Shown in pieces: positions 60,166-64,000 of a DNA stretch of 64,000 nt; the first letter of the stretch is position 1; every line of letters begins with the position of its first letter. The stretch is from Yanshouia hominis (GTDB lineage: Bacteria; Bacillota; Clostridia; Oscillospirales; Ruminococcaceae), in NCBI GenBank assembly GCA_014385025.1, contig JACRTB010000015.1:1-64000 (forward strand), written 5' to 3'. The position numbers were made by a program, and so were the translations under genes. Below the pieces are notes generated by a model. The model saw only the letters and a list, made by a program, of their open reading frames with translations, did no database searches and was not told where the DNA came from.

Positions 60166-61542
60166 TTAAGCCAGGTGGTTCTCTTTCATCACTTTACGGA
60201 AAAAGTCATCGATCAGACCGTCTTTTGACTCGCGCATATACTCAAACATCTTGTACCTCATTTTTTCCAGGATATCCCGGTACTCCGTTAACTCGATCAA
60301 ATTGTTAAGCGCATGGGGGTCCAGTTCCTTGTCATAAAGCTCTTCCGGAACTCTATATTTGAAAAATTCGGCGCGATGCCGGATGGAAGGATCTGTTTTT
60401 CCTGCTTCCTCCATGGCCTTAAAGGTTAGCCCTTCAGTGGATTCGTTCAGAAACTCCGTTGTTCCGTTTGACCACCCATTGAAGATATATGCAAACCGTT
60501 TATCCTGCACACAGCGCATCGGAAAACTCAGCGGCCGTTTGGTAATATGGTTGTTGGCCGTCTTAAACATCAGGGTAAAAATATCTTCATGGCACTCCGC
60601 ACCCGCGAGCAAGGTGTTTTTCATTGAGCGGCCGTCGAGTTCCTGAATGGCATCTAATCCAAGAATATCCAAAATCGTCGGCGTATAGTCAACACCGTTG
60701 ATCAATGCCTCGCTGACGCTGCCGGGTTTGATCCGTCCCGGCCATCGGACGATATAAGGACTGCGGGTGCTGTTAAGATAACAATTCGTTTTGGCGTAGG
60801 GAAGCGCCATACCATTATCGCTGAGGAACAATACCATCGTATCATTCTCGTGTCCAGTGTCCCTCAGCGCATCCAAAATGCGGCCGACCGTCTGATCAGC
60901 GCGGTGCACTGAGGCGTAATACCACGCAAGTTCTTGCCGTACGTCCGGCAGATCCGGCAGGCAGCCGGGCACATAAACCTCTTCCGGGTCGTAGCTCCTC
61001 TCAGGATAATAGTGCCGCCCGAAATATTTGATTTCATCATCCGAACCAGCAAAAGGCCGGTGTGGGTCGTGAGAATTAATCATGGCAAAAAAGGGCTTGC
61101 CTGCCTGATTCGCATCCTCAAAGAGCTTCCGGCTTTCGTCGTAATAAACATTCGGATTACGTCCCTGCCCCATTTCTTCGGTGAGAGTTCTGACATAGGT
61201 GTCCCAGCAAAACTTCTCCTTGGGCGCAACATGATCCTCTTTCCCGATAATTCCGTTGTAGTAGCCATTTGCATGCAGCACCTCAGTCAGAGTAGTAACG
61301 CCGCAGTCGATATCCTCAAATCCTCGGGCACCATTGTGATGCGGATAACGTCCTGTCAGCAGCACGCTACGTGAAGGCTGACATACCGCCACCGTGATAT
61401 GACCATGTTCCAGACGCATTCCCTCGCTGGCAAGGCGGTCCAGATTAGGGGTGATATCGGGCATGGGGTTTCCAAAGCATCCAACCGAATCACAATTCAT
61501 GTCATCTGCCGTAATCAAAAGCACATTGGTTTGTTTTTTCAT
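60166..61542 (-). CDS. Cytoplasmic type I sulfatase, Cys-type
   Basis: A 458-residue sulfatase of the formylglycine family, without signal peptide. Metal ligands begin with Asp 13 and Asp 14 (LLITADDMN). The maturation motif is CQPSRSVLLTGRYPHHNG (Cys 54), and a later FLSDNGMAL supplies further ligands. The overall pattern (HDPHRPF, SDNG, followed by RSPYIVRWPGRIKPG) resembles the heparan N-sulfatase-like branch, but the substrate cannot be fixed. Cys 54 requires the radical SAM maturase at 52598-53725. Its start overlaps the tctA-like stop by 4 bp, so transport and desulfation are translationally coupled. Confidence 0.93.
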   Translation of the reverse strand: MKKQTNVLLITADDMNCDSVGCFGNPMPDITPNLDRLASEGMRLEHGHITVAVCQPSRSVLLTGRYPHHNGARGFEDIDCGVTTLTEVLHANGYYNGIIGKEDHVAPKEKFCWDTYVRTLTEEMGQGRNPNVYYDESRKLFEDANQAGKPFFAMINSHDPHRPFAGSDDEIKYFGRHYYPERSYDPEEVYVPGCLPDLPDVRQELAWYYASVHRADQTVGRILDALRDTGHENDTMVLFLSDNGMALPYAKTNCYLNSTRSPYIVRWPGRIKPGSVSEALINGVDYTPTILDILGLDAIQELDGRSMKNTLLAGAECHEDIFTLMFKTANNHITKRPLSFPMRCVQDKRFAYIFNGWSNGTTEFLNESTEGLTFKAMEEAGKTDPSIRHRAEFFKYRVPEELYDKELDPHALNNLIELTEYRDILEKMRYKMFEYMRESKDGLIDDFFRKVMKENHLA

Positions 61543-63032
61543 ATTACACCTCTTCTATTGCTGCTTTTCCCTGCGGACAACGCCCTTTTTATCAATGGCA
61601 TGCACAGAATCAATACCGCTATAATTAAAAACGTCAGGGACAGCGGCTTGGCGAAGAAAATAGAAATACTTCCTTTTGAAAGCACCATCGCGCGGCGCAG
61701 ATTCGTTTCAGTCAGAGAGCCCAGTACCAGCGAAATGACAAGAGGAGAAAGAGGATACCCAAAACGTTTCATCCAGTATCCAAAGAATCCACAAATCAGC
61801 ACAACAGCGATGTCAAAGACCATATTGCGAACAGAAAAGCCTCCCAGTGTGCAAAAGATCATGATGCATGGGATCAAAACCTCCACCGGCACCCGCGTGA
61901 CATTGGTAAACAGCCGGAGAAAGAAACTCCCCTGCAGCAGCATAAAAAGATTAATCAAAATCAACCCCCCCATGATGCAGCAAACCCAAAATTTATCATC
62001 TGTGAACAGAGCTGGACCTGGGGTAATCCCTTGCATCGTCAGCGCCCCGAACATTACTGCCATTCCGGCATCCCCCGGGACGCCCAGCGTAAGCAGCGGA
62101 ATCAGCGTAGCGCCCGTGACAGCATTATTTGCAGTTTCGGGTGCCACCACCCCTTCGAGGCAGCCATTTCCGAACTCCTCCGGGCGCTTCGAACGGCTGC
62201 GCGTGATATTATAGCTCAAAAATGCGGCAATTGCACCGCCTGTGCCTGGAACTGCTCCAATAAAGACACCTAGGAACGAAGAGTGAAGCATCGTCTTCCA
62301 ATATCGAAAAATGTCTCTGATTTTCACCGTGGCTTTCTGGTATTCCAGAATTTTTCCGCTGCCCTTTTCCCCTGCGTAACTTTTCATAAGAATCTCGCCC
62401 ACTGCAAATACGCCAAGGAGCAAAGCAGCAGTAGTAATTCCGCCCAGAAGCTCGCTACGTCCAAAGCGAAAACGGGAAATTCCTTCAAGCGGATCAATTC
62501 CCACGGTGGAAAGAAGCAGACCCAGGCCAGCCATCACAACTCCCTTGGCAATAGAACCGCCGCTGATGGAAATAACAACGCTCAATCCAAAAATACATAA
62601 GGAAAAATATTCAGCAGGTCCAAATTTCAAGGCAAACTGCGCCAGAAGCGGCGCCAAAAAAATAAGGGCAAGGCAACTGACCATCCCGCCAAAAGTGGAG
62701 CCTACCAATGCTGCCTTCAGCGCATCTCCGGCACGGCCCTGCTGTGCCATGGGATACCCATCCAAAACGGTAGCTGCCGCATTGGGTGTCCCCGGGGTGT
62801 TGATTAGAATCGCTGTAATCGACCCGCCATAGGTAGCTCCGCAATAAGCGCCCAACAGCAGAAACATTCCTGGAAGAGAGGACATCCCAAATGTAAACGG
62901 AAGCAGCACTGTAATGGCCAGAATAACCGAAAGCCCCGGCAGCGCGCCAATAATGATTCCCGCCGCCATCCCAAGATTCATCATCAGGAGATTTCCCGGT
63001 GCAATAATCTCTAACAAAATCTCTAACATCAT
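61539..63032 (-). CDS. Tripartite tricarboxylate transporter, large membrane subunit (TctA family)
   Basis: A 497-residue membrane protein with about eleven to twelve hydrophobic segments. TctA landmarks are MNLGMAAGIIIGALPGLSVIL, GAYCGATYGGSITAILINTPGTP, GVFIGAVPGTGGAIAAFLSY, EGVVAPETANNAVTGATLIPLLTLGVPGD. It forms the channel-bearing part of a secondary, binding-protein-dependent importer for organic anions. It lies 13 bp after the small subunit gene and overlaps the sulfatase start. Base composition is visibly richer in A and T than in the first 50 kb. Confidence 0.93.
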   Translation of the reverse strand: MMLEILLEIIAPGNLLMMNLGMAAGIIIGALPGLSVILAITVLLPFTFGMSSLPGMFLLLGAYCGATYGGSITAILINTPGTPNAAATVLDGYPMAQQGRAGDALKAALVGSTFGGMVSCLALIFLAPLLAQFALKFGPAEYFSLCIFGLSVVISISGGSIAKGVVMAGLGLLLSTVGIDPLEGISRFRFGRSELLGGITTAALLLGVFAVGEILMKSYAGEKGSGKILEYQKATVKIRDIFRYWKTMLHSSFLGVFIGAVPGTGGAIAAFLSYNITRSRSKRPEEFGNGCLEGVVAPETANNAVTGATLIPLLTLGVPGDAGMAVMFGALTMQGITPGPALFTDDKFWVCCIMGGLILINLFMLLQGSFFLRLFTNVTRVPVEVLIPCIMIFCTLGGFSVRNMVFDIAVVLICGFFGYWMKRFGYPLSPLVISLVLGSLTETNLRRAMVLSKGSISIFFAKPLSLTFLIIAVLILCMPLIKRALSAGKSSNRRGVI

Positions 63033-63045
63033 GTCACCTCCAAAT

Positions 63046-63531
63046 TTATGGCAGGTTTATCTTGAGCAGGTACTGAAAAATCAGATACATCAGCCCACCC
63101 ACTATATATACACTGAGATAATGTTTCCAGTTTAAATCCCTTAGAACCAGTAATACCAGAGCCGGAGCAATTAAAGTTGCAATCAGATAACCAACCGTCT
63201 CAAATAGGATCATGTATAACACACAGCACGCAAAAACAAGCAGGGAACGAAACTCCTTCGCCCATTCAATTTTGTCTTTTATTTCTTTCTCCTGTATCTT
63301 CCTTAATTCAATATACCGGAAAATACTGCAAAACAACTGGACCAACGATGCAATCATCATAATTGCAATTGCAAAATAGGGGAACGTCCGGCTGGTAACA
63401 CCAGTACTGCTTCCGCCCCACAGAGTGTTCAGGGTGATTTCCCTTGGAATTCCATAAAACGCCATAAACAGGCAAAATGCCAAAAAAGCAGAAGCGCAAG
63501 CCGCTTCCTGCACACATTTTTTCTGTGTCAT
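63046..63531 (-). CDS. Tripartite tricarboxylate transporter, small membrane subunit (TctB family)
   Basis: A 161-residue membrane protein with four hydrophobic segments, the size and topology of TctB. The first segment is FLAFCLFMAFYGIP, a central pair includes FPYFAIAIMMIASLVQLFC and LLVFACCVLYMILFETVGYLIATL, and the last is IVGGLMYLIFQYLL. A charged cytoplasmic loop (IELRKIQEKEIKDKIEWAKEF, here interrupted) joins the halves. It lies between the binding-protein and TctA-like genes. TctB sequences vary widely, so the call leans on position. Confidence 0.85.
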   Translation of the reverse strand: MTQKKCVQEAACASAFLAFCLFMAFYGIPREITLNTLWGGSSTGVTSRTFPYFAIAIMMIASLVQLFCSIFRYIELRKIQEKEIKDKIEWAKEFRSLLVFACCVLYMILFETVGYLIATLIAPALVLLVLRDLNWKHYLSVYIVGGLMYLIFQYLLKINLP

Positions 63532-63596
63532 AAATTCCCCTCTTTAGCGGACCGGGGCCCGTTTTATCCAAGCCCCGGTCATAAGATCCGCCATCG

Positions 63597-64000
63597 TTAT
63601 TTGATATACTTGCTAATGATATTTGCATACATATCGGAGGCCTCTTTCAGTCTGGCGGTAAGTTCCTCCTCGGTATAAATATGATCCATCGTCTCATTCT
63701 GGGTTGCAAGAAATGTTTGATATTCTTCTCCAGCCAAAGTTTCATTAATTTGTGTTTTCAGCCAAGAAACAATTTCTTCTGGGGTGTCCTTGGCCACGGC
63801 AATCCAAAGGAATCCGGCGAAATTATCCATACCGGTAATTCCTTCCTCCCCGGCGCAAACGCTGTCGGGAAGCAGCGGACTGCGCTCATCGGAAAGCGTG
63901 AGCACATTCGTCAGTGTTCCGTCTTTAATGTAGTTGGTTGCAACGCCGATATCAAGAACAGCAACATCTACATGGCCACCCATAACAGCTGTCGCCGTTT
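63597..64000 (-). CDS. Tripartite tricarboxylate transporter, binding protein (TctC/Bug family), 5' part missing
   Basis: Only the C-terminal 133 or so residues are inside the window; the gene continues past 64000. The visible part reads AVMGGHVDVAVLDIGVA, VLTLSDERSPLLPDSVCAGEEGI and FAGFLWIAVAKDTPEEIVSWLKTQ, the usual end of Bug-type binding proteins. It should capture the organic anion outside the membrane for the TctA/TctB pair. An internal ATG at 63983 is not the true start because the frame stays open to the edge. Confidence 0.88.
   Translation of the reverse strand, partial: TATAVMGGHVDVAVLDIGVATNYIKDGTLTNVLTLSDERSPLLPDSVCAGEEGITGMDNFAGFLWIAVAKDTPEEIVSWLKTQINETLAGEEYQTFLATQNETMDHIYTEEELTARLKEASDMYANIISKYIK

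Overview
The window reads as chromosomal DNA of a high-GC, anaerobic, endospore-forming member of the Clostridia, most likely an Oscillospiraceae/Ruminococcaceae-type gut bacterium. The support is a cotJABC spore-coat operon, a stand-alone group B [FeFe] hydrogenase, type III glutamine synthetase, lysine synthesis through DapL, an anaerobic sulfatase maturase and many TTGACA-type promoters spaced by 17 bp. No CRISPR array, insertion sequence or phage gene is visible. Assignments are from reading motifs and domain order, not from database searches.

Layout. 1-490: leader and two tandem promoters of an rRNA operon that runs leftward out of the window, then a tRNA-Arg gene. 0.6-3.8 kb: a small orphan gene, a DtxR/MntR-type regulator, and feoA-feoB for ferrous iron. 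3.9-13.8 kb: a galactose module with the ABC importer mglB-mglA-mglC, an AraC-type regulator and galK-galT-galE-galM (import plus complete Leloir pathway). 14-20 kb: GltS glutamate carrier, a DUF1846 protein, a group B hydrogenase and an AEC-family carrier. 20-24 kb: dapF, pyrG and dapL. 24-28.6 kb: a nitrogen module in which glnA (GS type I) and an ANTAR RNA-binding regulator are divergent from glnN (GS type III). The glnN leader carries an intrinsic terminator overlapped by a hexaloop hairpin of the kind ANTAR proteins bind. 29-38 kb: trpS with an aminotransferase, tRNA-Leu, a triple tandem repeat of terminators, a GH5-like lipoprotein, a HAD phosphatase, an M19 dipeptidase, a TauE/SafE carrier, and a yjdF gene behind a structured leader that looks like a yjdF riboswitch.

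38-48.5 kb is a seven-gene leftward operon. It starts with a 1614-residue protein that joins an HD domain, a long HEAT-like helical region, an NMN-adenylyltransferase-like domain, a GNAT-like segment and a phosphoribosyltransferase-like domain. It continues with a lactate/malate-dehydrogenase-like protein, an FMN-reductase-like protein, two paralogous flavin reductases, RlmA and a metallophosphoesterase. Divergent from it is a secreted papain-fold/lectin-like protein in which all three catalytic positions of the protease are replaced. The cotJABC operon follows.

52.6-64 kb is a leftward catabolic locus: a tripartite tricarboxylate-type importer (binding protein cut by the window edge), a cytoplasmic Cys-type sulfatase, an SDR dehydrogenase, a zinc alcohol dehydrogenase, two class II aldolases, a phosphofructokinase with a PPi-type motif, a LacI-type regulator and the sulfatase-activating radical SAM maturase. 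Together these suggest import of a sulfated sugar or sugar-acid, desulfation inside the cell, oxidation, phosphorylation and aldol cleavage. The transporter end is visibly more AT-rich than the rest.

A recurring feature is degenerate tandem duplication with a period of about 67-99 bp at gene ends and in leaders, seen at six places.
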